Below, piece after piece: positions 1 to 7,679 of a DNA stretch of 22,883 nucleotides. A program made the position numbers and the translations under genes. Each line of letters starts with the position of its first letter. Position 1 is the first letter of the stretch. Origin of the DNA: F23-D06 sp045600525 (GTDB lineage Bacteria; Bacteroidota; Bacteroidia; Bacteroidales; WCHB1-69). The stretch spans positions 1 to 22,883 of the forward strand of contig JAZRYC010000001.1 in the NCBI GenBank assembly GCA_045600525.1, in the 5' to 3' direction. The notes under the pieces are model-generated. The model was not told where the DNA came from. It was given only the letters and a program-made list of their open reading frames with translations, and did not search any database.

Positions 1-12
1 TTGAGCGAAAAT

Positions 13-55
13 TTTTTTGCCTTTCACTCCGCTACGCTCCGTTTCAGGCAAAAAA
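13..55. repeat. Inverted repeat, 10-bp arms, intergenic
   Basis: The arms TTTTTTGCCT (13-22) and AGGCAAAAAA (46-55) pair perfectly around a 23-nt loop, and a one-base bulge would allow further A/T pairs. The loop contains CTCCG twice. With A and T runs flanking both arms it could act as a weak bidirectional terminator for a gene left of the window, or be a copy of a dispersed intergenic repeat. The window alone cannot decide. Confidence 0.5.
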
Positions 56-86
56 TTTAAAATTGAAGTTAAATCAAAAAAATGAA

Positions 87-94
87 TACTTTTG
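87..94 (+). promoter_or_regulatory. Promoter -7 element TACTTTTG, no clear gene downstream
   Basis: The sequence matches the Bacteroidota -7 consensus TAnnTTTG and is followed by C, as at the other eight sites in this window. Transcription would start near 100. The first ATG downstream is at 105, so any message from it would be nearly leaderless. It could be a chance match, since the region is A/T-rich. Confidence 0.35.
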
Positions 95-514
95 CAAATA
101 CAAAATGGAAAACAGAAATACACACTTTTTTGGATATTACCGACAGGAAACATACAAAGTGCTGTTGTTAAAGCAAGTAGAATCTTTTTCATATATAACT
201 TATCTTAATTATTTTACACACATATATAATAAAATACAAAAGTGCAAAAATACAAAAAAGTCCTATTACAATTGGAACGTATGTAAAAAAATATAATATA
301 AATAAAATAAAGTAGTTAGCGCGGAAAATACTTCAGCGACGCCAATTGCCATTTTCATCCCATAAGATGATTTGCCTATAATTATAGATAATGCTAGGCC
401 GGATGCAGGTTGTTCTATATAACTACCCCACCCTACGGGCACCCTCTAAAAAAATCAGGAAAGGAAAAGGCGCCTATGTTAAACTCTAAACATGAAACTT
501 AAAACCTATCTTTT

Positions 515-1714
515 CTATCTCAACCGATTCCGAAGATAGTTTTTCCGTACATACGTAAAAAAGGCTAGCACGCCTAACACATTAACTACCCAGGCGGCCC
601 AAAAAGCGGCATGATAGCCAACATGTTCCGCCAACACACCACCAATCAAAATACCGATTCCCACACCAATATCCCAACTAATAAGAATAGATGAATTGGC
701 GGTTCCACGCTGAGTATGTGGAGCCAAATTGATAAACATCGTCTGATAGGCAGGCCACATATGTCCATTTCCCAATCCGATAACCAATGCGGCACCATAG
801 TAGCCAAACTTATTATGCAGTGCGGCAAAAAGGAGATAGCCGCACAAAGAGATAATCACTCCAACCGAGGCATTCTGCGTAATCTTTCCCTGACGCAACG
901 TACGGCTACCCACCAAACGAGAGAGGATCAATCCTATGGACAGCAGCATAAAGAAGAACGCAGATCCACCACTAATATCCAATTCTTCTTTACCATAGAT
1001 AGCCACATAAGTAGCCAACACGCCATAGGAAAAGGCATAGCAGATCATCGTAGCCCCTTCGCTCCACCCCTTCACAAGGAAGAAACGGTCCAAAGAAATC
1101 TTCGGTTTATCTTTCACCAATTCCCGTTCATTGAGTTTCAAAGTGGAATTGATAAAGAAGCCTATTGCAGAAGTGACAAGAGAGATCCAGAACAACAATT
1201 CGTAACTGCTGGTAAGATGGAGAATATAGATAGCCAAAGCAGGTGCTATGGCTGAGGCAATATTATTGCTAAGCCCGTAATATCCAATACCTTCCGCACG
1301 TCGAGTGGGATGAAGAACATCAATAGCCACCGTGCTGTTGGACACGGTGGTTGCGCCAAACGGAGCGCCATGCAAGGTACGCACTATGGCAAAAAGCAAC
1401 AAAGAGCCCGCTGCCAAATAGCCACCAAAAAAGACACAAAACAAGCCGTAGAAAATCAGCAAGACCTTTTTTCTGGGAAAACTATCCACAAAAAAGCCAC
1501 TAAAAGGACGAATCAGCAAAGCGGTCAGCGTATAACCGGAAAGCACAATACCGATCATCTGTTTGTTTGCAGCAAATGTCTCCTTCAAATACAACGGGAG
1601 TAAGGGTGTGAGCAACATGAAGGAAAAAAATATCATAAAGTTGGCAATCCACACTTTCAAATAGTTAGCATTCCAAAGACGTTCCTGTTTTTCTATATTT
1701 TCCTTCGTATCCAT
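515..1714 (-). CDS. MFS transporter, drug/metabolite exporter-like
   Basis: A 399-residue polytopic membrane protein of the major facilitator superfamily with about 12 hydrophobic segments in two halves. The loop after the second helix (RPFSGFFVDSFPRKK) has the family's motif A pattern, with Asp and basic residues. Later Gly-rich helices (GLGNGHMWPAYQ) resemble proton-driven efflux transporters. The substrate cannot be told from sequence. The frame is open back to a TTG at 1735, but that codon lies inside the promoter -7 element. The ATG at 1714, preceded by AATAAGG, is therefore the start chosen. It is divergent from the secreted Cys/His-rich protein at 1899. No convincing terminator follows. 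Confidence 0.88.
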   Translation of the reverse strand: MDTKENIEKQERLWNANYLKVWIANFMIFFSFMLLTPLLPLYLKETFAANKQMIGIVLSGYTLTALLIRPFSGFFVDSFPRKKVLLIFYGLFCVFFGGYLAAGSLLLFAIVRTLHGAPFGATTVSNSTVAIDVLHPTRRAEGIGYYGLSNNIASAIAPALAIYILHLTSSYELLFWISLVTSAIGFFINSTLKLNERELVKDKPKISLDRFFLVKGWSEGATMICYAFSYGVLATYVAIYGKEELDISGGSAFFFMLLSIGLILSRLVGSRTLRQGKITQNASVGVIISLCGYLLFAALHNKFGYYGAALVIGLGNGHMWPAYQTMFINLAPHTQRGTANSSILISWDIGVGIGILIGGVLAEHVGYHAAFWAAWVVNVLGVLAFFTYVRKNYLRNRLR

Positions 1715-1732
1715 CCTTATTGAAAAAGGTTG

Positions 1733-1740
1733 CAAAGGTA
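1733..1740 (-). promoter_or_regulatory. Promoter -7 element TACCTTTG for the MFS gene
   Basis: On the minus strand TACCTTTG, followed by C, fits the Bacteroidota -7 consensus and lies 18 nt before the ATG at 1714. It overlaps the longer open frame and so rules out that frame's first codons. Confidence 0.7.
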
Positions 1741-1898
1741 GTGAAAAAATCCAGTTGTTTAAAACAATTATTCACCTTCTAAAAAATAATTTTTATCACC
1801 AGTTTGGGGGAAGATTAAACTTTCCTAACACAACTTCGTCTTTGGTCCTGTTTTTTTCACAAAATCAACATTATTTATTCATCAAAAGAATCGCTAAA

Positions 1899-2528
1899 AT
1901 GAAAAAGTTATTTGTTTTATTCAGCCTTTTAGCTATTATGTCAGGAACATCCGTTTTTGCTCAAGATAGCGCCGGAAAATGCAACAAAGACGGTAAGGAA
2001 TGTTCTAAGGAATGTCATTCCAAGTTATTATCGCCCAAAGTCATGGATATGATCAAAGAAGAGTTCTTCAAAGAGAACATGAAATTGGAAAGCAAGCAAA
2101 ATGATGCTTTTTGGAAAGCATACTACAAATATGAAAGCGCCCAAAAGCAAGCTAAGGAAAACGCAAAGGCCGCCAAAGAAAAAGCCGGCATTACCACTGG
2201 TCACTGCAGCCATGGCAACAATCACGCCAAACTTACCGCCGACCAACAAGTTGCCATGCACAACATCCAGTTAGAGACACGTCAGTCCTTGCTTTCCGCG
2301 GAGCAGACATTCTACAAAGAACTATCCAAGAATCTCAGCAATGAGCAAATCGCACAATACATGCAACTTGAAAAGTCCTACCAAATGGAAATGATGAAGA
2401 TCAAAGGCAATCATCATGACAGCAAAGGACATGGAAATAGTCCTAAGGATTGTTCTCACCCTTGCGCAAAGCCTGGCGACAAAAATCACATGGAACACAT
2501 GCAAATGAAAAAACCTGAGCACAAATAA
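1899..2528 (+). CDS. Secreted Cys/His-rich Spy/CpxP-like protein, probable metal binding
   Basis: A 209-residue protein with a clear signal peptide (residues 1-22, ending SVFAQ). The mature part is mostly charged helix. A segment with FWKAYYKYE and two LTxxQ-like motifs (LTADQ at 112-116, LSNEQ later) resemble the Spy/CpxP/ZraP family of periplasmic helical chaperones and metal sensors. Six cysteines and many histidines cluster in three places: near residues 28-40, at 101-109 (GHCSHGNNH), and in a His/Met-rich tail from 172. That layout suggests binding of a soft or transition metal, but this is inference. The frame is open back to 1755, but the signal peptide begins at the ATG at 1899. It is monocistronic, with a strong terminator at 2565. 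No TAnnTTTG box was found upstream, so another sigma factor may drive it. Confidence 0.75.
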   Translation: MKKLFVLFSLLAIMSGTSVFAQDSAGKCNKDGKECSKECHSKLLSPKVMDMIKEEFFKENMKLESKQNDAFWKAYYKYESAQKQAKENAKAAKEKAGITTGHCSHGNNHAKLTADQQVAMHNIQLETRQSLLSAEQTFYKELSKNLSNEQIAQYMQLEKSYQMEMMKIKGNHHDSKGHGNSPKDCSHPCAKPGDKNHMEHMQMKKPEHK

Positions 2529-2564
2529 TCATAGTCATACTCTGACATAGTTTTAAAATGAAAG

Positions 2565-2598
2565 CCAGTCATCCTCCAATGGGATGGCTGGTTTTTTT
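2565..2598 (+). terminator. Rho-independent terminator
   Basis: A 10-bp stem (CCAGTCATCC with GGATGGCTGG, one G-T pair) closes a 7-nt loop and is followed by seven T residues. It ends the Cys/His-rich gene and insulates the UvrA-like gene downstream. Confidence 0.9.
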
Positions 2599-2621
2599 AT
2601 GAACAATCACTATAATTTTTG

Positions 2622-2629
2622 TAGGTTTG
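2622..2629 (+). promoter_or_regulatory. Promoter -7 element TAGGTTTG for the UvrA-like operon
   Basis: It fits TAnnTTTG, is followed by C and sits 20 nt before the ATG at 2650, directly after the terminator of the previous gene. Confidence 0.65.
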
Positions 2630-2649
2630 CATTTTCAAAATCAATACGA

Positions 2650-4917
2650 ATGAAAGACCTCTCGCCCATCACCATTCTTCACGCCACAGAGAACAACCTA
2701 TGTGACGTTTCACTTCAGATTCCCAAAAAGAAAATCACCGTATTCACAGGAGTTTCGGGATCTGGAAAATCCTCACTGTGCTTGGATACCATTGCGGCAG
2801 AAAGCCGCCGCGAGCTCAACGAAACCTTTCCCTCGTTCATACAACAATATCTTCCAAAATACGGGCGCCCAAAGGTTGAACATATTGACAACATGCCGGT
2901 TGCCATCGTCATTGACCAAAAAAAGCCTGCATCCAACAACCGCTCCACCGTAGGCACCTACACTGACATATACGCCCTCCTACGACTGCTATTTTCGCGC
3001 GTGGGGAAGCCATTCATAGGATATTCCGACACCTTTTCATTCAACCATCCGTCAGGAAGTTGTCCGAGATGTGACGGATTGGGTCAGGTAACCGAACTGG
3101 ACATCCACAAGCTCGTGGACTTCAACAAATGTCTAAATGACGATGACGTCATCCATTTCCCGACCTTCACTACGGGCGCTTGGCGCTGGAAACGTTATGC
3201 CTACAGTGGTTTATTCGACCTTAATAAGAAGATCAAAGACTACAGCAAAGAGGAGTTAGATCTCTTTCTCTATTCTCCCCAGATAAGATTGAAGAATCCA
3301 CCGAGCAACTGGCCCAAATCGGCAAAATTCGAAGGCATGTTTCCCCGCATGTACCGAAGCATTATCACCACTAAGGAAGGCAAACGACAGCAAAAGGTCC
3401 TCGACCAGATGGTTTCCACTTTTGAATGCCCGGAATGCCATGGTTCTCGCGTAAATGAACGCGTGCGCAGCTGCCGCATTAACGGGAAGAACATCGCAGA
3501 AGTTGTAGAACTTCCGATCGCAGATTGCGCCAAATTCATTGCCGCCATTGAAGATCCGCTGGCAGTTGACCTCAAACGTGAATTAGGCAAACGACTGCAG
3601 GCACTCCTTGACATCGGCCTAGGCTATCTCACACTCAGTCGCGGAACAGGCACGCTGAGTGGTGGCGAAGCCCAACGCATCAAAATCGCCAAATACATCA
3701 ACTCCGCACTGACCGACATGGCGTACATCTTGGACGAGCCCTCCGTCGGACTACATCCTCAGGACATCACTCGACTCAAGCAATCGCTATGTCACCTTCG
3801 CGACCACGGCAACACCATCCTCATCGTGGAGCACCACCGCGAAATCATCGCTATGGCCGACCACATCGTGGACATGGGACCGATGGCAGGAACGCATGGT
3901 GGAAAAATCATGTTTGAAGGCTCCTACGCCGAATTACTGAAATCAGGCACCATCACGGGAAGAATGCTCCGTCACCAAGGTTCCTTAAAGACTTCCGTGC
4001 GCAGTCCCAAAGGATATTTTCATATCGAAAACGCCACCCTGCACAATCTGAAGGGTTTATCCTTAGACATTCCTCTCGGTGTGCTCACCGTTGTTGCCGG
4101 TGTGGCCGGATCCGGAAAAAGTTCCTTAATGGAAGATTTTCAGCGACAATTTGGGCCGAAAGCGATATTCATCGGACAAAAGGACATCGGCATCAACCTG
4201 CGTTCCACACCGGCCACCTATTTGGACATTTCCGATCCCATACGCAAATTATTCGCACAGGCCAACCACGCCAACATGCAATTATTTTCCTTTAATGGGA
4301 AAGGCGCCTGTCCGGCGTGCGGAGGCAAGGGTATCATCATTTCCGACATGGCCTTCATGGAATCCATTGAGACCGTGTGTGATGTTTGCCACGGAACCCG
4401 ATACAACGAAGAGGCACTCCTACATCAATACCAAGGCCGAAACATTGCGGAAGTCATGGATCTTACCATAGAAGATGCATTAGTGTTTTTCTCCGACCAG
4501 CCCTTCCTTCCAAAATTGCAGGCACTAGAGCATGTCGGGTTAGGATACCTGCACCTCAACCAAGCCATGTCCACCCTCAGCGGCGGCGAATTACAACGCG
4601 TAAAATTGGCTGATCAACTACATCGAAAAGGCGAAGTGTTCATCATAGACGAGCCGACTGACGGACTGCATTTAGACGACATTCAAAAACTGCTACGGCT
4701 GTTCAACGCCATGACGGACGCCGGGAACACTTTGATTCTCATCGAACACAGTTTGGATGTCATGCAGCAAGCAGACTATCTCATCGAACTGGGGCCTGGC
4801 GGCGGAAAAGACGGCGGACAATTGCTATTTGCGGGCACGCCGGAGCAAATGCTGACCGCAGAGAACAGCATAACCAGACCCTATCTAGAAAATTCACTTC
4901 CACCACAAAAGCATTAA
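2650..4917 (+). CDS. UvrA-like ABC ATPase lacking the UvrB-binding domain (UvrA2-type)
   Basis: A 755-residue UvrA paralogue; canonical UvrA is about 940. Both ATPase modules are intact. Walker A is GVSGSGKSS (34-42) and GVAGSGKSS (484-492). The ABC signature LSGGEAQR is at 336-343 with a second copy, LSGGELQR, and Walker B (ILDEP, IIDEP) follows each. Zinc ligands are present: CPRC (138-141) with CPEC (260-263), and CPAC (554-557) with CDVC (577-580), the latter exactly C-X2-C-X19-C-X2-C. The chain runs from LLFSRVGKP almost directly to FSFNHPSGSCPRC, so the roughly 110-residue UvrB-binding domain normally between them is absent. This matches class II UvrA2 proteins, linked to DNA-damage or drug tolerance rather than standard UvrABC excision. 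The start at 2650 was chosen because the longer frame begins inside the preceding terminator. It is followed 6 nt later by the DUF1294 gene. Confidence 0.9.
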   Translation: MKDLSPITILHATENNLCDVSLQIPKKKITVFTGVSGSGKSSLCLDTIAAESRRELNETFPSFIQQYLPKYGRPKVEHIDNMPVAIVIDQKKPASNNRSTVGTYTDIYALLRLLFSRVGKPFIGYSDTFSFNHPSGSCPRCDGLGQVTELDIHKLVDFNKCLNDDDVIHFPTFTTGAWRWKRYAYSGLFDLNKKIKDYSKEELDLFLYSPQIRLKNPPSNWPKSAKFEGMFPRMYRSIITTKEGKRQQKVLDQMVSTFECPECHGSRVNERVRSCRINGKNIAEVVELPIADCAKFIAAIEDPLAVDLKRELGKRLQALLDIGLGYLTLSRGTGTLSGGEAQRIKIAKYINSALTDMAYILDEPSVGLHPQDITRLKQSLCHLRDHGNTILIVEHHREIIAMADHIVDMGPMAGTHGGKIMFEGSYAELLKSGTITGRMLRHQGSLKTSVRSPKGYFHIENATLHNLKGLSLDIPLGVLTVVAGVAGSGKSSLMEDFQRQFGPKAIFIGQKDIGINLRSTPATYLDISDPIRKLFAQANHANMQLFSFNGKGACPACGGKGIIISDMAFMESIETVCDVCHGTRYNEEALLHQYQGRNIAEVMDLTIEDALVFFSDQPFLPKLQALEHVGLGYLHLNQAMSTLSGGELQRVKLADQLHRKGEVFIIDEPTDGLHLDDIQKLLRLFNAMTDAGNTLILIEHSLDVMQQADYLIELGPGGGKDGGQLLFAGTPEQMLTAENSITRPYLENSLPPQKH

Positions 4918-4923
4918 AAAGAG

Positions 4924-5184
4924 ATGAAACTCCTACTTATCTATATTATTATCGCCAGTATCGCGTCATTTACTCTGTTTGGAATAGACAAATGGAAAGC
5001 CAAGACACACCATTGGCGCATTCCGGAATCAGTACTATTGTTATCCGCACTCATCGGAGGAAGTTTGGGATCGTTAGCCGGAATGTTGCTGTTTCGCCAC
5101 AAAACCAAGCATGCTAAATTCACGATTGGGATCCCCCTCATCATTGCCATACAGGTAGCTATACTTGCATGGCTACATATTTGA
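4924..5184 (+). CDS. DUF1294 family small membrane protein
   Basis: An 86-residue protein with three hydrophobic segments (about 2-20, 37-57 and 66-86). It carries the DUF1294 signature: GIDKWKA after the first helix, IGGSLGSLAGM, then the basic loop FRHKTKHAKF before GIPL. The family is conserved and of unknown function, sometimes found fused to a cold-shock domain in other bacteria. It begins 6 nt after the UvrA-like gene with no room for a promoter, so the two are almost certainly cotranscribed. The transcript ends at the bidirectional terminator at 5241. Whether the pairing means shared function is not known. Confidence 0.85.
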   Translation: MKLLLIYIIIASIASFTLFGIDKWKAKTHHWRIPESVLLLSALIGGSLGSLAGMLLFRHKTKHAKFTIGIPLIIAIQVAILAWLHI

Positions 5185-5240
5185 ATAGCAGCAACTTATT
5201 CACTTCAATCATTAACCTAGCCTCATTAGACAAGCACAAC

Positions 5241-5276
5241 AAAAAAAGCTCTGAACGAAATGTTCAGAGCTTTTTT
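5241..5276. terminator. Bidirectional rho-independent terminator
   Basis: The arms AGCTCTGAAC (5247-5256) and GTTCAGAGCT (5262-5271) form a perfect 10-bp stem with a 5-nt loop. It is flanked by an A run on the left and a T run on the right, so it works in both directions. It ends the UvrA-like/DUF1294 transcript on the plus strand and the tRNA-Leu transcript on the minus strand. Confidence 0.92.
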
Positions 5277-5281
5277 CCGAG

Positions 5282-5365
5282 TGCCCAGGACAAGAGTCGA
5301 ACTTGCACGGGAGTCCTCCCACTACCCCCTCAAAGTAGCGTGTCTACCAATTCCACCACCTGGGC
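5282..5365 (-). tRNA. tRNA-Leu (anticodon GAG)
   Basis: An 84-nt cloverleaf read on the minus strand. The acceptor stem GCCCAGG pairs with CCTGGGC. The D region is GTGG-AATTGGTAGA-CAC and the anticodon stem CTACT/GGTAG. The 7-nt loop TTGAGGG places GAG at positions 34-36. A long variable arm with a GGGA/TCCC stem is typical of class II tRNA-Leu, and the T-loop is TTCGACT. The discriminator base is A and no CCA is encoded, so CCA is added after transcription. It reads CUC and CUU codons. It has its own -7 box and terminator. Confidence 0.95.
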
Positions 5366-5378
5366 TCGTTTACGGCGG

Positions 5379-5386
5379 CAAAAATA
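5379..5386 (-). promoter_or_regulatory. Promoter -7 element TATTTTTG for tRNA-Leu
   Basis: On the minus strand TATTTTTG, followed by C, fits TAnnTTTG and ends 13 nt before the first base of the tRNA. That leaves a very short 5' leader. Confidence 0.7.
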
Positions 5387-5444
5387 CACTTTTTTTTTAC
5401 ACTCAGCGAACAAAAAAAAATTTTTTATTTTCATAAAAAAATCG

Positions 5445-5452
5445 TACTTTTG
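5445..5452 (+). promoter_or_regulatory. Promoter -7 element TACTTTTG for the GT5/DUF4270 operon
   Basis: It fits TAnnTTTG, is followed by C and lies 30 nt before the ATG at 5483, within an A/T-rich stretch. Confidence 0.7.
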
Positions 5453-5482
5453 CATTCCCATATTAATATATATACATAAAAC

Positions 5483-6301
5483 ATGGCGCAAAAGAAAATA
5501 CTATTTATCACCCCGGAGATTTTTCCCTATTTTCCAGAGGGTTACATTGCAAACATTTGTCGGTTCCTGCCTCAGGGCATCCAAGAGCGCGAGAACGAGA
5601 TACGCACGTTCATGCCAAAATTCGGCTGTGTAAACGAACATCGCCACATGCTTCATGAAGTCATCCGCCTGTCGGGGCAGAACATTATCATAGAAGACAC
5701 TGACCATCCGCTGATCATCAAGGTCGCTTCGCTGCAGAACGTCCGCATGCAGATTTACTTCATTGATAGTGAGGATTTTTTCAAACGAAAGACGCCATAT
5801 TATGATGAAGAGGGTGTATTCTATCCGGACAATGATTCAAGAGCCATCTTCTACGCTAAGGGAGTCATTGAAACAGTCCGCAAACTAGGCTGGGAACCCG
5901 ACATCATCCATTGTCACGGTTGGATTTCCGCCTTGGTGCCGATGTTCATTCGCACCTTATACAAAGACAATCCTCTATTCCAGGGGACCAAGATTGTCTA
6001 TTCTGTACTTCCCGACCAATTTGACGAAAAATTCTCGACTAATTTCTCCAAGAAATTGCGCCTAACAGGTATCGCCAATGACCATTTAAAACATTTCCGC
6101 AACCCAGGATATGACCAAATCATCCAAGCAGCAGTGGATTATTCTGACGCCATAGCACTGACCAAGGACCATAAAAAGCGTATCCTAACCTACGTGGAGC
6201 AATCCGGCAAGCCGGTACTACAACACCCAGACGACGATAACTACGTTGATATGTACGATGAATTTTACGATCAGATTTTACTGGACCATTCTGAGAAATA
6301 A
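5483..6301 (+). CDS. Glycogen/starch synthase-like protein, GT5 N-terminal domain only
   Basis: A 272-residue protein matching the N-terminal Rossmann domain of GT5 glycogen synthases: KKILFITPEIFPY at the start, RTFMPKFG, and DIIHCHGW at 140-147. It ends there. The C-terminal GT1-type domain that carries most of the nucleotide-sugar site is missing, and the next gene starts 5 nt later, so this is not a frameshift. The ADP-glucose loop K-T-G-G-L-A-D is replaced by PEGYIAN (18-24). This one-domain form is conserved in Bacteroidales and is often annotated as glycogen synthase. With both the loop and the second domain gone, glucosyl transfer is doubtful. A binding or structural role with the adjacent DUF4270 lipoprotein is a guess. 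The start has a good -7 box 30 nt upstream. Confidence 0.82.
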   Translation: MAQKKILFITPEIFPYFPEGYIANICRFLPQGIQERENEIRTFMPKFGCVNEHRHMLHEVIRLSGQNIIIEDTDHPLIIKVASLQNVRMQIYFIDSEDFFKRKTPYYDEEGVFYPDNDSRAIFYAKGVIETVRKLGWEPDIIHCHGWISALVPMFIRTLYKDNPLFQGTKIVYSVLPDQFDEKFSTNFSKKLRLTGIANDHLKHFRNPGYDQIIQAAVDYSDAIALTKDHKKRILTYVEQSGKPVLQHPDDDNYVDMYDEFYDQILLDHSEK

Positions 6302-6306
6302 TCTCC

Positions 6307-7623
6307 ATGAAAAAAATTACATACTTTCTATTCATCCTATTTCTGACAACAGCCTTCACAGCATGCGAGCATGGAATTTCCCCCTTCGGACAAGACATGA
6401 TTGACGAGGTGGGCACTGACTTTACGGACACGATAAGTTTGGAGGCATACTCCATCTTGGAAGATACGGTAAACACGACAAACATGTCGGCCAACCTCGT
6501 TGGAAACATACATGATCCCGTTTTTGGCGACATGAAGGCTTCTACTTATGCTCAATTTGCCTTGAAAGGATCTTCCGTAAACTTCGGACAACATCCCATT
6601 ATTGACTCCGTGGTGTTGACGCTTCAAATTTCATCCTACTACGGAGACACTACTTCTGCTGTCGGCGTCCGCGTATACCAGTTGGATGAGGAAATATCCA
6701 AGGATGGAAAGTACTATAACACCAGTACATTGTCTCACCAATCCACTCCCCTCAACTACTCGCTTACCAACTACCAGATACAGCCATCAACGAATATCGT
6801 AGTGGACACCAACTCATACAACCCGCACCTCCGCATCCGCCTTTCCCAGGCATTTGGACAATATCTTTTGGACAACCAGGAATCCATGACGAACACCAAC
6901 AGTTTTCAGAACTTCTTCAAAGGGCTCTGTATAACAGCCGATTCTCATACCGGATCCACCGGTTGCATGATCGTCAGCAATATGAACAGTTCGCTGACCG
7001 GAATCATCCTCTACTATCACAACGACAGCAAGGCCAACGTTAAATATACGTTCCCCTGCAGCAACAAGTGCCGTCGCTTTACCAACTACACGCACAACTA
7101 CAGCGCCTCCAACGACATGGATTTCGTACAGGAGGTCGTCAATGGACAACACGCCCTCGGAGGAAAGAAGTTATTTCTCCAAGCCACTGGCGGTGTAAAA
7201 ACGCACATCACCTTCCCGAATCTGGCAAATAGTTTCCAACATTTGGGGAACCGTGTTATTATCAACCGTGCCGAATTGGTCATCAGCAATATAGATCCCG
7301 ATGAGAAATTTCTCACACAGCCCGCCGGCCTGTCCATTCAAGGCATTAAGAAAGGTACGGGAGCCATTGCCTACATACCCGATGACGAATATTATACTTC
7401 ATTGAACTATTATGGTGGAACATATAACGCCGACAAGCACGAATATCGGTTCCGCATCACCAAATATGTTCAAGAACAGATACTCGGAACCAGCGACCTA
7501 AGCAATTCTATCAACCTTGTTGTAAAAGGTTCCAGCGTCCGGGCAAATCGTTTGATATTCGGTGGTCCGGAGCTCACCGACAAGAATCGTCTGCGTTTGG
7601 AATTGTCTTACACCACTTACTAA
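6307..7623 (+). CDS. DUF4270 family lipoprotein
   Basis: A 438-residue secreted lipoprotein. It has a Lys-Lys N-terminus, a hydrophobic core and a lipobox-like FTAC with Cys20 as the predicted lipidated residue. The mature part looks rich in beta strands, with many Thr, Ser, Asn and Tyr residues. It has the DUF4270 opening pattern (GQDMIDEVGTDFTDTISLEA) and the later DSVVLTLQI and NLVVKGSS segments. DUF4270 proteins are Bacteroidota envelope proteins of unknown function. It starts 5 nt after the one-domain glycogen-synthase-like gene, so the two are cotranscribed, a pairing I recall from other Bacteroidales. Its place on the inner or outer face of the outer membrane cannot be told. Confidence 0.83.
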   Translation: MKKITYFLFILFLTTAFTACEHGISPFGQDMIDEVGTDFTDTISLEAYSILEDTVNTTNMSANLVGNIHDPVFGDMKASTYAQFALKGSSVNFGQHPIIDSVVLTLQISSYYGDTTSAVGVRVYQLDEEISKDGKYYNTSTLSHQSTPLNYSLTNYQIQPSTNIVVDTNSYNPHLRIRLSQAFGQYLLDNQESMTNTNSFQNFFKGLCITADSHTGSTGCMIVSNMNSSLTGIILYYHNDSKANVKYTFPCSNKCRRFTNYTHNYSASNDMDFVQEVVNGQHALGGKKLFLQATGGVKTHITFPNLANSFQHLGNRVIINRAELVISNIDPDEKFLTQPAGLSIQGIKKGTGAIAYIPDDEYYTSLNYYGGTYNADKHEYRFRITKYVQEQILGTSDLSNSINLVVKGSSVRANRLIFGGPELTDKNRLRLELSYTTY

Positions 7624-7679
7624 CAGAACATTCCAAAGCCATTTTGGCCTAACCAAACCTCACACAAGAGAATTGAGCT

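Larger units (their letters stand above)
1..514. other. AT-rich intergenic region without a convincing gene
   Basis: Most of this stretch is very A/T-rich. It holds an inverted repeat at 13-55 and a promoter-like TACTTTTG at 87-94. An open frame runs from the ATG at 105 to 296 (63 codons), rich in Lys, Asn, Tyr and Phe with no domain I recognise. It may be chance, a leaderless small ORF or a decayed gene. Around 425-445 there is a GC-rich patch (cccaccctacgggcaccc) of the kind seen in Bacteroidales intergenic repeats. No T-tracted hairpin terminator for the MFS gene is evident here. Confidence 0.6.

Noticed and set aside
716..1255. 179-codon open frame on the plus strand
   Set aside because: It is antisense to the MFS transporter; its composition (Gln, His and Arg rich) is that of a reverse-complemented membrane protein.
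5282..5365. tRNA-Leu as an integration site for a mobile element
   Set aside because: No integrase, no repeated tRNA 3' end and no atypical genes lie next to it.
5169..5633. 154-codon plus-strand frame across the tRNA region
   Set aside because: It runs through the terminator, the tRNA gene and two promoters, and into the start of the GT5 gene in another frame.
5483..6301. Glycogen synthase truncated by a frameshift or deletion
   Set aside because: The next gene begins 5 nt after the stop with no leftover GT1-domain sequence, and I recall the one-domain form as common in Bacteroidales, so it is native.
7638..7648. Small hairpin (GCCA-TTT-TGGC) between the DUF4270 and MATE genes
   Set aside because: Only a 4-bp stem and no T tract follow; it is too weak to call a terminator.
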